This document shows, piece after piece, positions 51,243 to 61,186 of a stretch of DNA of 64,000 bases. Positions within the stretch are counted from its first letter, which is position 1; every line of letters begins with the position of its first letter. The stretch spans positions 806,001 to 870,000 of the forward strand of contig NZ_CP154796.1 of the NCBI RefSeq assembly GCF_039566955.1, read 5' to 3'. This DNA is from Micromonospora sp. DSM 45708. Its GTDB lineage: Bacteria > Actinomycetota > Actinomycetes > Mycobacteriales > Micromonosporaceae. A program made the translations under genes and the position numbers. The notes beneath the pieces were generated by a model. The model worked only from the letters and a program-made list of their open reading frames with translations. It did not search any database and was not told the origin of the DNA.

Positions 51243-53843
51243 TTACTGCTTGAGCATGTTGTCCAGGAGCAGGGCGCAGCGGATCAGGCCGAGGTGGCTG
51301 TAGGCCTGGGGGTGGTTGCCCAGGCCCCGCTCGGCGAGCGGGTCGTACTGCTCGGGGAGCAGGCCGGTGGGGCCGGCCGTGTCGACCATCTGGGTGAACA
51401 GCTCCTCGGCGTCGGTGCGGCGGCCAGTGCGCAGGTACGCCTCGATCAGCCACGCCGTGCAGATGTGGAAGCCGCCCTCCCGGCCGGGCAGGCCGTCGTC
51501 CCAGTGGTAGCGGTAGACCACCGGGCCGCTGCGCAGGTCCGCCTCGATCTTGAGCACGGTGGAGAGGAAGCGCGGGTCGTCGCCGGGGAGCAGCCCGGAC
51601 AGGCCGATCCAGAGCGACGAGGCGTCCATCTCGTCGTGCCCGTACGCGACGCTGTACGCCTCGGCCTCCGGGTGCCAGCCGTGCTCCAGCACGTTGGCCC
51701 CGATCCGGTCGCGCAGGTCGACCCACTCCGGCCGGTCCTCGCCGCCGTGCTGGCGCACCACGTGCAGCGCCCGGTCGACCGTCATCCAGAGCATGACCTT
51801 GGAGAACACGTGGTGCCGGGGTGGGAGGCGGGCCTCCCAGATGCCGTGGTCGGGTTCGTGCCAGCGGCGGCGTACCGCCTCGACCATGTTCTCCAGCACC
51901 CGCCACTCGTCGTCGCGGACCGAGCCCCGGGCGTCGGCCACCGCGGCGATCAGGTCCGCCACCGGGCCGAAGACGTCGAGCTGGAGCTGGTGGTTGGCCA
52001 GGTTGCCGACCCGGACCGGCCGGGAGCCGGCGTAGCCGGGCAGCGTGTCGATGACCGCCTCGGCGCCCAGTTCGTACCCGTCGACGGTGTAGAGCGGGTG
52101 CAGCCGCTCCGGATGCCCGCCGGTGCGCTCCACCACGCCGTCGATCCAGCGCAGCAGCCCCTCGGCCTCCTCGGTGGAGCCGAGGTCGACCAGCGACCGC
52201 GCGGTCATCGCCGCGTCCCGCAGCCAGCAGTAGCGGTAGTCCCAGTTCCGGACGCCGCCCAGCTCCTCGGGGAGCGAGGTGGTCGCCGCGGCGAGGATCG
52301 AACCGGTCGGCTCGTGGGTGAGCCCCCGCAGGGTCAGCGCGCTGCGGGCGACCAGGTCCCGGGCGGTGGTGGGCAGCCGCAGCGAGGCCACCCAGTCCTT
52401 CCAGGGCTGCTCGGCGGCGGCCTGCCGCTCGTGCACCGGCACCCGGTGCGGCTCCAGGCTCTGCGTGCCGAAGCGCAGCTCCAGCACCACCTGCCCGCCG
52501 GCGGCGGACAGGTCCACCACCGCCTTCGCGGTCTCGTACCCGGCGTCGTTGGTGACCTCCCACTCGACGCCGGGGGAGTGCAGCGCGACCGGCTCGTTGG
52601 AGCCGAGCACCAGCAGCCCGTCGTCGAGCGGCTGGAGCTGCACCGCGACCTGCCCGAACTCCGGGCGCGGCGCGAACTCGACGCGGGCCCGCCCGGTGCC
52701 GCTGAGCACCCGGACCAGGGTCGAGTCGCCGCTGACCACGGTCGGGTCGTCCGGCGTGGTCTCCCGGGCGGGCAGGTCCAGCCAGTCGGTGACCGTCAGG
52801 CCGGACCAGCGGGTCTCCACCGTCATGGTGTTGCTGCGGTAGCGCTGGCCCAGCGGGATGCCACCGCGCTCCGGGCCGATGGTGAAGTGCCCGGCCGGGC
52901 TGCCGCCGACCAGGTCGGCGAAGATCGCCGCCGAGTCCGGCTTCGGGTGGCACAGCCAGGTGATCTTGGCTTCCGGTGTGACAAGCGCGACCGTGCGCCC
53001 GTTGGCGAGCATCGAGTGCCGCTCGATCGGCACCGCCCGCTCGCCGAAGAGCCAGTGCCGCCGGGTCTCCAGCAGCAGGCCGAGCGCGCGGGCCGCCTCG
53101 ATCGGCTCGGCCACCCGGTAGTCGGCCTGGGTGTCGCCGGGGCCGATCTTGATGCCGACGTCCGGCCCGTGCAGGTTGCCGAACGCGTTCTCGTCGGTGA
53201 CGTCGTCACCGATGAAGAGCACCGCGCCGGCAGCGAGCTGGGTCCGGAGCTGGTCGACAGCGGTGCCCTTGTGGGTGGCCACCACCGACAGCTCGATGAC
53301 CTCCTTGCCCTGGGTGACGGTGACGCCGTCCCAGGTGGCGGGACCGCTGCGGACCGCGTCCACGGCGGCGGCGGCGACCTGCGGGTCCACCCCGCGGGTG
53401 TGCACGGCCACGCTGGCCGGCTTGCGCTCCAGCCGGACCCCGGGATGCGCGGCGGCGATCTCCCGCAGCGCCTCGCGGAGCCGGTGCCGGACCGCGATCA
53501 GCTCCGGGCTGAGCCGTTCGACGAAGCCGATGTCGAACTCCGAGCCGTGGCTGCCGACCAGATGCACCTCGCTCGGCAGCCGGGAGAGCGTGGCCAGGTC
53601 GCGTAGCGCGCGGCCGGAGACCACCGCGACGCTGGTCTGCGGCAGCGAGGCCAGGGCGCGGATCGCGGCCACCGATTCGGGCAGCGGCACGGCCTTTGTC
53701 GGGTCCTCGACGATCGGCGCCAGTGTGCCGTCGTAGTCGCAGGCGATCAGGAGTTGGGGAGTCCGGGCGATGCGGCCGATCGCGGCACGCAGTTCCGGGT
53801 CGAGCACGCCACCGGAGGAGGTGGCGGCAGCGGGCGGGGTCAC
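51243..53843 (-). CDS. otsB: trehalose-6-phosphate phosphatase fused to a GH15 glucoamylase/trehalase-like domain
   Basis: An 866-aa fusion. Residues about 15-265 are a HAD-type trehalose-6-phosphate phosphatase (nucleophile in 'CDYDGTLAP', D36; 'VVSGR'; '[10 protein letters not shown]'; '[13 protein letters not shown]'). Residues about 275-866 are a GH15 (alpha/alpha)6 barrel ('[19 protein letters not shown]', '[19 protein letters not shown]', '[17 protein letters not shown]', '[12 protein letters not shown]'). Actinobacterial GH15 proteins of this kind include trehalases. One polypeptide could thus form trehalose and also hydrolyse it or another glucoside. It is coupled to otsA (4-bp overlap). 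Confidence 0.9.
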   Translation of the reverse strand: MTPPAAATSSGGVLDPELRAAIGRIARTPQLLIACDYDGTLAPIVEDPTKAVPLPESVAAIRALASLPQTSVAVVSGRALRDLATLSRLPSEVHLVGSHGSEFDIGFVERLSPELIAVRHRLREALREIAAAHPGVRLERKPASVAVHTRGVDPQVAAAAVDAVRSGPATWDGVTVTQGKEVIELSVVATHKGTAVDQLRTQLAAGAVLFIGDDVTDENAFGNLHGPDVGIKIGPGDTQADYRVAEPIEAARALGLLLETRRHWLFGERAVPIERHSMLANGRTVALVTPEAKITWLCHPKPDSAAIFADLVGGSPAGHFTIGPERGGIPLGQRYRSNTMTVETRWSGLTVTDWLDLPARETTPDDPTVVSGDSTLVRVLSGTGRARVEFAPRPEFGQVAVQLQPLDDGLLVLGSNEPVALHSPGVEWEVTNDAGYETAKAVVDLSAAGGQVVLELRFGTQSLEPHRVPVHERQAAAEQPWKDWVASLRLPTTARDLVARSALTLRGLTHEPTGSILAAATTSLPEELGGVRNWDYRYCWLRDAAMTARSLVDLGSTEEAEGLLRWIDGVVERTGGHPERLHPLYTVDGYELGAEAVIDTLPGYAGSRPVRVGNLANHQLQLDVFGPVADLIAAVADARGSVRDDEWRVLENMVEAVRRRWHEPDHGIWEARLPPRHHVFSKVMLWMTVDRALHVVRQHGGEDRPEWVDLRDRIGANVLEHGWHPEAEAYSVAYGHDEMDASSLWIGLSGLLPGDDPRFLSTVLKIEADLRSGPVVYRYHWDDGLPGREGGFHICTAWLIEAYLRTGRRTDAEELFTQMVDTAGPTGLLPEQYDPLAERGLGNHPQAYSHLGLIRCALLLDNMLKQ

Positions 53844-55240
53844 GCAGCCTCCGTATCGGGGACACCGAGCTCGCTGAGGAACGACTTGGCCCAGTGGCCG
53901 ACATCGTGGCTGCGCAGATGGCGCTGCATGACGCGCATCCGGCGGCGGGCTTCGGGTTTTTCGACGTGCACGGCCCGGAGCAACGCGTCCTTCACCGCGT
54001 CCGGGTCGTGCGGATTACACAGGAACGCCTGGCGCAGCTCGGTGGCGGCGCCGGCGAACTCACTGAGCACGAGCGCGCCGCCCTGGTCGGCGCGCGATGC
54101 GACGTACTCCTTGGCCACCAGATTCATTCCGTCTCGCAGCGGGGTCACCATCATCACGTCGGCGGCCACGTACATCGCCGCCAACTCGGAGCGACTGTAC
54201 GACTGATGCAGATAATGCACCGCCGGCACGCCGACCCGGCCGAATTCACCATTGATCCGGCCAACCTCGCGTTCCACCTTCACCCGAAGTGCCTGGTAGT
54301 GCTCCACGCGCTCGCGGCTGGGCGTGGCGACCTGCACCATAACCGCGTCCGGAACTGTCAACTTTCCGTCAGCAAGGAGTTCCCGGAAGGCCTTGAGCCG
54401 AAGCTCGATGCCCTTGGTGTAGTCGAGCCGGTCGACGCCCAGGATGATCGTCTTGGGGTTGCCCAGCTCCTCGCGGATCTGCTTCGCCCGGGCCTGGATC
54501 GTCGGGTCCTCGGCCAGCCGTTCCATCTCCCGGGTCTCGATCGAGATGGGGAACGCGCCAGCCTTCACCTGCCGGCCGTCGACCTGGATCATCTGCCCCT
54601 CGTAGCGCAGACCGAGCAGGTGCCGGGCCAGCCGGACGAAGTTCTGCGCCGCCAGCCGCTGCTGGAAACCGACCAGGTCGGCGCCGAGCAGGCCGCGCAG
54701 GATCTCGGCGCGGAACGGCATCTGCATGAACAGCTCGATCGGCGGGAAGGGGATGTGCAGGAAGAACCCGATCTTCAGGTCGGGGCGCAGCTCGCGCAGC
54801 ATCGCCGGAACGAGCTGGAGCTGGTAGTCCTGGACCCAGACCGTGGCGCCCTCGGCCGCCACGTCCGCCGCGGCCTCCGCGAACCGGGCGTTCACCAACC
54901 GGTACGCCTCGCGCCAGCGCCGCTTGTAGGCGGGCGTCTCGACGGCGTCGTGGTAGAGCGGCCAGATCGTCGCGTTGGACTGCCCCTCGTAGTAGCGCTC
55001 CAGCTCCTCGGCGCTCAGCGGCACCGGGTGCAGCCGGATCCCCTCCAGGTCGAACGGCTCGGGCGCGGCACCGGTGCCGCCGGCCCACCCGACCCAGGTG
55101 CCCTGGTGCTCGGCGAGCACCGGGTGCAGCGCGGTCACCAGGCCGCCGGGGCTGCGTCGCCACTGCCGTCCCTCGGGTGTGCTCACCTCGTCGACCGGCA
55201 GTCGGTTGGCCACTACGACAAAGGAGCTACGGACGGTCAC
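53840..55240 (-). CDS. otsA: trehalose-6-phosphate synthase
   Basis: GT20 enzyme joining UDP-, GDP- or ADP-glucose to glucose 6-phosphate. The 466-aa protein has 'VANRLPV', '[13 protein letters not shown]', 'WVGWAGG', '[19 protein letters not shown]', '[10 protein letters not shown]', '[11 protein letters not shown]' and '[15 protein letters not shown]', all at usual spacing. GTG start with GGAGG 9 nt upstream. First gene of the otsA-otsB/GH15 operon; trehalose is the main osmo- and stress-protectant of actinobacteria. Confidence 0.96.
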   Translation of the reverse strand: MTVRSSFVVVANRLPVDEVSTPEGRQWRRSPGGLVTALHPVLAEHQGTWVGWAGGTGAAPEPFDLEGIRLHPVPLSAEELERYYEGQSNATIWPLYHDAVETPAYKRRWREAYRLVNARFAEAAADVAAEGATVWVQDYQLQLVPAMLRELRPDLKIGFFLHIPFPPIELFMQMPFRAEILRGLLGADLVGFQQRLAAQNFVRLARHLLGLRYEGQMIQVDGRQVKAGAFPISIETREMERLAEDPTIQARAKQIREELGNPKTIILGVDRLDYTKGIELRLKAFRELLADGKLTVPDAVMVQVATPSRERVEHYQALRVKVEREVGRINGEFGRVGVPAVHYLHQSYSRSELAAMYVAADVMMVTPLRDGMNLVAKEYVASRADQGGALVLSEFAGAATELRQAFLCNPHDPDAVKDALLRAVHVEKPEARRRMRVMQRHLRSHDVGHWAKSFLSELGVPDTEAA

Positions 55241-55588
55241 GATCGGCCACCTCCGGATACTGACGGGTCCACCGCGATGAGCGTACTGAGCGTAGCTGCG
55301 GCGTCTGATCCCCCGTGCCGGAGTCCACTACCCGCCCCCGGAACCGCCGAACCCTGCTCGTGATCTTGTCGACAGCGGCGGCTCAGACGTGCCGAATGGT
55401 GACGACGCGCACGCCGTACCGGTGCTGGGGTGGGGTGATGTGGGCGTGGCCGCCCGTACCTGTCAGGATTGACGGCGGTGTGCGCACGGCCGGCTCCCGG
55501 CCGGCGGCGGCGGGCGGAGTCGAAGCCCGCGCCCCGCGCCCCGCACCCCGCAAGCCCGCGATCGCAACCGACGGAGGTAGCCCGCACC
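55241..55588. other. divergent intergenic region otsA/ettA
   Basis: 348 bp without a gene. On the otsA side GAGCGTACTGAGCGTA (55278-55293) holds a direct repeat of GAGCGTA, giving TACGCT hexamers that could serve as -10 elements. TTGACG at 55468-55473 may be a -35 for ettA, but no matching -10 follows. GGAGG for ettA is at 55573-55577. Confidence 0.5.
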
Positions 55589-57265
55589 GTGGCTCAGTTC
55601 ATCTACGTCCTGGAGAAGGCACGCAAGGCGCACGGCGACAAGGTCGTGCTGGACAACGTGACGCTGAACTTCCTGCCGGGTGTCAAGATCGGTGTGGTCG
55701 GCCCGAACGGCGCCGGTAAGTCCAGCCTCCTCAAGATCATGGCAGGGCTCGACCGGCCGAGCAACGGCGAGGCCCGGCTCATGCCCGGCTACTCCGTCGG
55801 CATGCTGGCGCAGGAGCCGCCGCTGAACGAGGCCAAGACCGTCCTGGGCAACGTCGAGGAGGCGGTCGCCGAGACCAAGGCCAAGCTGGAGCGGTTCAAC
55901 AAGATCGCCGAGCAGATGGCGACGGACTACTCCGACGAGCTGATGGAGGAGATGGGCAAGCTCCAGGAGGAGCTGGACGCCGCCGACGCCTGGGACATCG
56001 ACTCCAAGCTCGAACTGGCCATGGACGCGCTGCGCTGCCCGCCGCCGGACGCCGACGTGACCCAGCTCTCCGGTGGTGAGCGCCGCCGGGTGGCGCTGTG
56101 CAAGCTGCTGCTGGAGGCGCCCGACCTGCTGTTGCTCGACGAGCCCACCAACCACCTGGACGCGGAGAGCGTGCAGTGGCTGGAGCAGCACCTGGCCAAG
56201 TACGCCGGCACCGTCCTGGCCATCACCCACGACCGGTACTTCCTGGACAACGTGGCCAACTGGATCCTGGAGCTGGACCGCGGCCGGGCCTACCCCTACG
56301 AGGGCAACTACTCCACCTACCTGGAGAAGAAGGCCGCCCGGCTCTCCGTCGAGGGACGCCGCGACGCCAAGATGCGCAAGCGCCTCTCCGACGAGCTGGA
56401 GTGGGTCCGGTCGAACGCCAAGGCGCGGCAGACCAAGTCCAAGGCCCGCCTCGACCGCTACGACGAGATGGCCGCCGAGGCGGAGAAGACCCGGAAGCTG
56501 GACTTCGAGGAGATCCAGATCCCGCCGGGCCCGCGCCTGGGCAGCACCGTGATCGAGGCGCACAGCCTGACCAAGGGCTTCGGCGACCGGGTGCTGATCG
56601 ACAACCTGTCGTTCTCGCTGCCGCGCAACGGCATCGTCGGCATCATCGGCCCGAACGGCGTCGGCAAGACCACGCTGTTCAAGACCATCGTCGGGCTGGA
56701 GCAGCCGACCAGCGGCGACGTCAAGGTCGGCCCCACCGTGCAGCTGTCGTACGTCGACCAGAACCGGCAGGGCCTCGACGGCGACAAGACCGTCTGGGAG
56801 GTCGTCTCCGACGGGCTGGACCACCTCATGGTGGGCAAGGTCGAGATGCCGTCCCGGGCGTACATCGCCGCGTTCGGCTTCAAGGGACCGGACCAGCAGA
56901 AGCCGACCAAGGTGCTCTCCGGCGGCGAGCGCAACCGGCTCAACCTGGCGCTGACGCTGAAGATCGGCGGCAACGTCATCCTGCTCGACGAGCCGACCAA
57001 CGACCTGGACGTGGAGACGCTCTCCAGCCTGGAGAACGCGCTGCTGGAGTTCCCCGGCTGCGCCGTGGTCATCTCCCACGACCGGATGTTCCTGGACCGG
57101 GTCGCCACGCACATCCTGGCCTGGGAGGGCGACGACACGAACCCGGCCAAGTGGTTCTGGTTCGAGGGCAACTTCGAGGCGTACGAGAAGAACAAGATCG
57201 AACGGCTCGGCGCCGACGCGGCCCGTCCGCACCGGGTGACCTACCGCAAGCTCACCCGTGACTGA
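55589..57265 (+). CDS. ettA: ABC-F translation factor EttA
   Basis: Energy-dependent translational throttle A, a soluble ABC-F ATPase that binds the ribosomal E site and gates translation by ATP/ADP ratio. The 558-aa protein has two ABC domains: Walker A 'GPNGAGKSS' (38-46) and 'GPNGVGKTT', signatures 'LSGGERRR' and 'LSGGERNR', and 'LLLDEPTNHLD' and 'ILLDEPTNDLD'. The arm motif is between them and the P-site tRNA-interaction linker is 'RSNAKARQTKSKARLDRY', typical of EttA. Start GTG 55589; GGAGG is 11 nt upstream. Confidence 0.96.
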   Translation: MAQFIYVLEKARKAHGDKVVLDNVTLNFLPGVKIGVVGPNGAGKSSLLKIMAGLDRPSNGEARLMPGYSVGMLAQEPPLNEAKTVLGNVEEAVAETKAKLERFNKIAEQMATDYSDELMEEMGKLQEELDAADAWDIDSKLELAMDALRCPPPDADVTQLSGGERRRVALCKLLLEAPDLLLLDEPTNHLDAESVQWLEQHLAKYAGTVLAITHDRYFLDNVANWILELDRGRAYPYEGNYSTYLEKKAARLSVEGRRDAKMRKRLSDELEWVRSNAKARQTKSKARLDRYDEMAAEAEKTRKLDFEEIQIPPGPRLGSTVIEAHSLTKGFGDRVLIDNLSFSLPRNGIVGIIGPNGVGKTTLFKTIVGLEQPTSGDVKVGPTVQLSYVDQNRQGLDGDKTVWEVVSDGLDHLMVGKVEMPSRAYIAAFGFKGPDQQKPTKVLSGGERNRLNLALTLKIGGNVILLDEPTNDLDVETLSSLENALLEFPGCAVVISHDRMFLDRVATHILAWEGDDTNPAKWFWFEGNFEAYEKNKIERLGADAARPHRVTYRKLTRD

Positions 57266-57701
57266 CCGGTTCGTCTACCACTGCGCGCTGCGCTGGTCCG
57301 ACCTGGACGCGTACGGCCACGTCAACAACGCCCGCTTCCTCACGCTCTACGAGGAGGCCCGGGTGGCGATGATGTTCGCCGGCGGCCGGGCGTGGGGGGT
57401 GGGCTCGTTCGTCGACGGCGTGGTCATCCGCCGGCACGAGGTCGACTACCTGCGCCCGGTCGACTACGCGCTCGGCCGGGCCAGCGCGGAGGCGGCGCCG
57501 AGCGTGCGGATCGAGCTCTGGGTCGACGAGATCCGGGCCGCGTCCTTCTCGGTCGCGTACGAGCTGTACGACGGCGAGGCGCTGGCCGGCACCGCCCGGT
57601 CGGTGCTGGTCCCGTTCGACCTGTCCACGCAGCGCCCGCGCCGGATCTCGGCCGACGAACGGGCGTTCCTGCTCCGCTACGCCCCCGGGCTGGCCGGATG
57701 A
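57258..57701 (+). CDS. acyl-CoA thioesterase (4HBT hotdog)
   Basis: A 147-aa single hotdog domain of the 4-hydroxybenzoyl-CoA thioesterase/YbgC type: 'LRWSDLDAYGHVNNARFLTLYEEAR' carries the catalytic Asp, and 'VVIRRHEVDYLRPVDYALG' the second strand. It hydrolyses acyl-CoA thioesters in the cytosol. It overlaps ettA by 8 bp and the next gene by 4 bp, an operon with no obvious functional logic. Confidence 0.9.
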   Translation: MTDRFVYHCALRWSDLDAYGHVNNARFLTLYEEARVAMMFAGGRAWGVGSFVDGVVIRRHEVDYLRPVDYALGRASAEAAPSVRIELWVDEIRAASFSVAYELYDGEALAGTARSVLVPFDLSTQRPRRISADERAFLLRYAPGLAG

Positions 57702-58372
57702 CCGGGCCGGCGGGCGGGCACGGGTTGACCGGGGTGGCCGACGCCGGCGCCTTCCTGGCCCGGCTGGTCCGGCTCGACCCGGCCGTCCTGGTCCGGCTCC
57801 GTCCGGTGCCCGGCGCCGGCCGTACCGCCCTCTGGGCCCGCCTGCCCTGGGGGGTGCTGGTGGTGCGCACCGTGCCCGGGGCCGCGCCCGGCGACGTCAC
57901 GGTGGCCGCGGCGGAGCTGCTGGCCGAACTCTCCGCCGGGGGCGCGGCGCTGCCGCGGCGACGCGACGACGGCTGGCGCTGGCCGCTGCCGCCGCCGGTC
58001 AGCCGGCCGGTCGAGATGCTCCCCGGCGCCGAGCTGCGCCGGATCGCGGACGCGGCGGCCGGGACGCTGCGCGAGGCGGCCACCCACGGGGTGGCGGGCC
58101 GGGCGGTCGGCCAGCGGGTGCTGCGGGACGCGCTGCTGGACCACGTGGCGGTGGTGGTGACCCCGGACGGGGAGCCGGGCGCGCCGGTGGAGGTGTCGCA
58201 GCGGCTGGTGCAGGGCGTGGTGCGGCTCGGCTTCCTCGGCGCCGACGCCGGGGACGTTCAGGTGCGGGTGGCCGGCCACTGGGTCGGACTGGTCGGGCCG
58301 TACGGGGCGGTGTGGTCGCGGACCGTCGCGGACCTTGCACTCACGCCTACCCCGACTCATCCGAACGGATGA
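57698..58372 (+). CDS. conserved hypothetical protein
   Basis: A 224-aa soluble protein, Arg/Pro/Ala-rich, with 'RTALWARLPWGVLVVRTVPG' and 'WVGLVGPYGAVWSRTVADLALTP' at the ends of a likely alpha/beta domain. Found in related actinobacteria after the thioesterase, but no function known. Translationally coupled (ATGA). Confidence 0.65.
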   Translation: MTGPAGGHGLTGVADAGAFLARLVRLDPAVLVRLRPVPGAGRTALWARLPWGVLVVRTVPGAAPGDVTVAAAELLAELSAGGAALPRRRDDGWRWPLPPPVSRPVEMLPGAELRRIADAAAGTLREAATHGVAGRAVGQRVLRDALLDHVAVVVTPDGEPGAPVEVSQRLVQGVVRLGFLGADAGDVQVRVAGHWVGLVGPYGAVWSRTVADLALTPTPTHPNG

Positions 58373-58503
58373 CCCGGCATCGTTCTTCCGGGCTGGGGCG
58401 GTCGGTGGGGGGATGCCTCCTGCCGGCTGTCCGGGTACCGTCCATCCTCGGATCCAACGCACCGTAGGCGGCTGGATCCGCTGGGGAGTGAGGTGCGCGA
58501 GCG

Positions 58504-59100
58504 ATGCCGTGGTGGTCATGGCGCCCCGGTCCCGCCGGTGGCGGCGATCCGGAAACTCGAAGCGGGACCACAGTGGACGACAGCGTCCGGGTCGGGCCAC
58601 CGACCCCACGCCGACCGGACGACGACGCGGCGGCGGCGCCCGAGCGGCCGGGCATCGCGGACATGCCCGCCATGCCCGCCACGGTCGCCCCGGTCACGCT
58701 GAGCCGGGTCTGTGACGCGCTCGACCTGCTCGACGTGCGTTACCTGGCCGACGGTGACGGCAACCTGCTGGCCATGTGGGAGCGGCACGCCGTGCTGGTC
58801 GCGCTGGAGGGGCCGGAGGACGAGATCCTCGTGATGCGGGCCCGTCCACACGCGACCGTGCCGCCGGACTGGGCGGACCGGGCCTACCGGGTGGTGAACG
58901 AGTGGAACCACACCCGACGGTTCTGCAAGGCCTACATCGGCGACCCGACCGAGCGTGGCCAGCTCCCGATCTACGCGGAGTTGCAGGTGCCGCTCGGCGC
59001 CGGCACCCACGACGCGCTGCTGGTCGAGATGCTCGACTGCGGTGCGGCGGTGGCCACCACGTTCGTCGACTGGCTGCACGACGAGGGCGCCCTGCTCTGA
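58504..59100 (+). CDS. YbjN domain protein
   Basis: A 198-aa protein. The first about 60 residues are low-complexity; the rest is a YbjN/TY3-like domain of the type III chaperone fold ('LSRVCDALDLLDVRYLADGDGNLLAMWERHAVLVALEG', 'YRVVNEWNHTRRFCKAYIGD', 'ELQVPLGAGTHDALLVEMLDCG'). YbjN proteins are linked to stress tolerance in enterobacteria; the actinobacterial role is open. An in-frame GTG at 58573 would remove the odd N terminus and may be the true start. Confidence 0.82.
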   Translation: MPWWSWRPGPAGGGDPETRSGTTVDDSVRVGPPTPRRPDDDAAAAPERPGIADMPAMPATVAPVTLSRVCDALDLLDVRYLADGDGNLLAMWERHAVLVALEGPEDEILVMRARPHATVPPDWADRAYRVVNEWNHTRRFCKAYIGDPTERGQLPIYAELQVPLGAGTHDALLVEMLDCGAAVATTFVDWLHDEGALL

Positions 59101-59116
59101 GCCCGCGCCGGCGGGC
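59101..59116. terminator. short hairpin between convergent genes
   Basis: GCCCGC (59101-59106), loop GCCG, GCGGGC (59111-59116), right after the YbjN stop and before the convergent glbO gene. Confidence 0.5.
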
Positions 59117-59121
59117 GCCGG

Positions 59122-59508
59122 TCAGCCCGCGGCCGGGTCGTCCGCCACGTTCACCATGAAGTACGCGGCCCGTTCCAGGTAGTCCCAGAGCGCGACGGCG
59201 AGCTGCGGCGGCAGGTCCAGCGTGTCCACGGCCCGCCGCATGTGGCGCAGCCAGGCGTCGCGTTCGGCGGCGCCGATCCGGAACGGGGCGTGCCGCATCC
59301 GCAACCGTGGGTGCCCGCGCTGGTCCGAGTAGGTGCGCGGGCCGCCCCAGTACTGGATCAGGAACAGGGTCAGCCGGTCCGCCGCCGGGCCCAGGTCCTC
59401 CTCCGGGTACATCGGCCGCAGCAGCGGGTCGTCGGCGACGCCGGCGTAGAACTCGTCCACCAGCTTGCGGAAGGCGGGCTCACCGCCGATCGCCTCGAAC
59501 AGCGTCAT
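59122..59508 (-). CDS. glbO: group II truncated haemoglobin
   Basis: Small haem protein of the trHbO class. The 128-aa form has 'GGEPAFRKLVDEFYAGVADDPLLRPMYPEEDL' and the group II signature 'QYWGGPRTYSDQRGHPRLRMRHAPFRI' with the proximal His in 'RMRHAPF' and distal-site Trp and Tyr. It is associated with oxygen or redox chemistry at membranes. ATG 59508 gives the length of M. tuberculosis GlbO; GTG 59529 would add 7 residues and is possible. Confidence 0.93.
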   Translation of the reverse strand: MTLFEAIGGEPAFRKLVDEFYAGVADDPLLRPMYPEEDLGPAADRLTLFLIQYWGGPRTYSDQRGHPRLRMRHAPFRIGAAERDAWLRHMRRAVDTLDLPPQLAVALWDYLERAAYFMVNVADDPAAG

Positions 59509-59586
59509 CGACTCGCCTGGGGAAGTCACGCCTCCATCCTGCCAGGCGTGACCCGGCACCCGCGCCCGGCCGCCGGGCGGCGGAGG

Positions 59587-60954
59587 TCACGTCACCGCGT
59601 GCCGGTGCCGCGCGTGCTCCCGCCCCCGGTCGCCCCCGGCCGGCTCCCGGGCCGCCGGGTGCGCGCTCCCGGCGACCGACTCGGCGCGGGCGGTCTCGAC
59701 GGCCGCCTCGATCGTCGCCCGCCGGGGCCAGGTGACCGCCGCGACGAGCATGAGCAGCACCCCGGCCGCGCTCCACAGCCCGACCACCGTCGGAATGGTG
59801 AACCGCTCGGCCAGCGCGCCGGTGGCCAGCACCGACGCGCCCTGGATGATCTGCGTGCCGCTGGCCATCACGCCGAACGCCCGCGCCCGGTAGCCGTCCG
59901 GCAGCGCCTGCACGAAGAGGCCGTTGGCGACCGGGACGATGCCCCCGACCGCGAAGCCGCACGCGGCGGCCAGCAGGGCCACCACGGCCGGCGGCGGGTC
60001 GAGCAGCGCGGGCACGAGCACCGCCGGCGCGAGGACCGCCAGCGGCGGCATCAGGGCCAGCCGGAGGGCCGGGGCGGCGAGCCGGCCGATCAGCAGCCCG
60101 CCGAGGACGTAGCCCACCGGGTTGGCGGCCATGATCACCGCCTGGGCGGTGCCGGCGTCCATGCCGCCGCCGGTGCGGTCGGCGGCCCAGCCGGCGGCCA
60201 GCCCCTCGGGCACGATCGAGAAGAGCATGGCGCTGAACACCAGCACCGCGATGGCGCGCAGCACCGGCCGCTCGAAGACGATCCGGAAGCCCTGCGCGGT
60301 CTCCCGCAGCAGGTGACTGCGGTGCGCCTCGGTCATCGACGGGGCACGGTCGCGCAGGCCGAACCGGACCAGCGCGGCCGACAGCGCGAACGTGCCCGCG
60401 TTGAGCAGCAGGGCGGTGCTCGGGTTCAGCACCGCGATGGTCGCGCCGGCGAGGTAGCCGATCACCTGGGCGCCCTGCGCCGCGCTGGTCGAGGCGGCGA
60501 GGCCCACCACCAGCCGGTCGCCGGCGAGGATGTGCGGCAGCAGCGCCGAGCGCGCCGCCTGGCTCGGCGGGTTGGCCAGCGTCGCCAGGAAGATCAGACC
60601 GAGGATCGACCAGGCCGGCATGAACGGCATGGCGACCAGCACCATCAACGCCATCCGGATCAGGTCGCAGAGCACCATGACCCGGCGGTAGCGGTGCCGT
60701 TCGGCGAGCGCCGAGAGCAGCGGGCCGCCGACCAGCCAGGGCAGGTAGCTGGCCGCGAAGGCGGCGGCGGAGAGCGCGACCGACTGGGTCTCGCGCAGCA
60801 CGAGCACGGTGACCGCGGCCTTGGCGAGGTAGTCGCCGACCCAGGACAGGACGTTGGCGGCGAACAGCGCGCGGAACTCCGACTGGCCGAACACGTCACG
60901 GAAGGTGGCCGGGCTCTCCTGGGCGGGTCGCTGGTCGGACACCGTCGCCTCCAT
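59587..60954 (-). CDS. MFS transporter
   Basis: A 455-aa major facilitator with about 11-12 membrane helices. 'LSALAERHRYRRVMVLCDLIRM' is the cytoplasmic loop 2-3 motif A region and 'ANPPSQAARSALLPHIL' the MFS_3 (EntS/Tap-like) signature. Such proteins export drugs or siderophores in actinobacteria. The tail after residue 420 is polar. ATG 60954 is taken as start; frame extension to 61077 has no membrane or RBS support. Confidence 0.87.
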   Translation of the reverse strand: MEATVSDQRPAQESPATFRDVFGQSEFRALFAANVLSWVGDYLAKAAVTVLVLRETQSVALSAAAFAASYLPWLVGGPLLSALAERHRYRRVMVLCDLIRMALMVLVAMPFMPAWSILGLIFLATLANPPSQAARSALLPHILAGDRLVVGLAASTSAAQGAQVIGYLAGATIAVLNPSTALLLNAGTFALSAALVRFGLRDRAPSMTEAHRSHLLRETAQGFRIVFERPVLRAIAVLVFSAMLFSIVPEGLAAGWAADRTGGGMDAGTAQAVIMAANPVGYVLGGLLIGRLAAPALRLALMPPLAVLAPAVLVPALLDPPPAVVALLAAACGFAVGGIVPVANGLFVQALPDGYRARAFGVMASGTQIIQGASVLATGALAERFTIPTVVGLWSAAGVLLMLVAAVTWPRRATIEAAVETARAESVAGSAHPAAREPAGGDRGREHARHRHAVT

Positions 60955-61186
60955 CGTTCCGAGCCGGCCACTTGTGGTGGCCCGACCGGGAACCGTCGTC
61001 AGATCAACCGATCGGCGAGGACACGACACACTCCCCGAAGGAGCGTGTTCACCGGATTCTGCCCGATCGTCTGACAACTGACTAGGGCGAACGGATTGAT
61101 CGTCGCATCTCCGACTGAACGAACGGACGATACCCGAGGGGCCGCGCGACGCGCGACCCCCGGAAATCGTCCGCCCGTCCCGGCCC

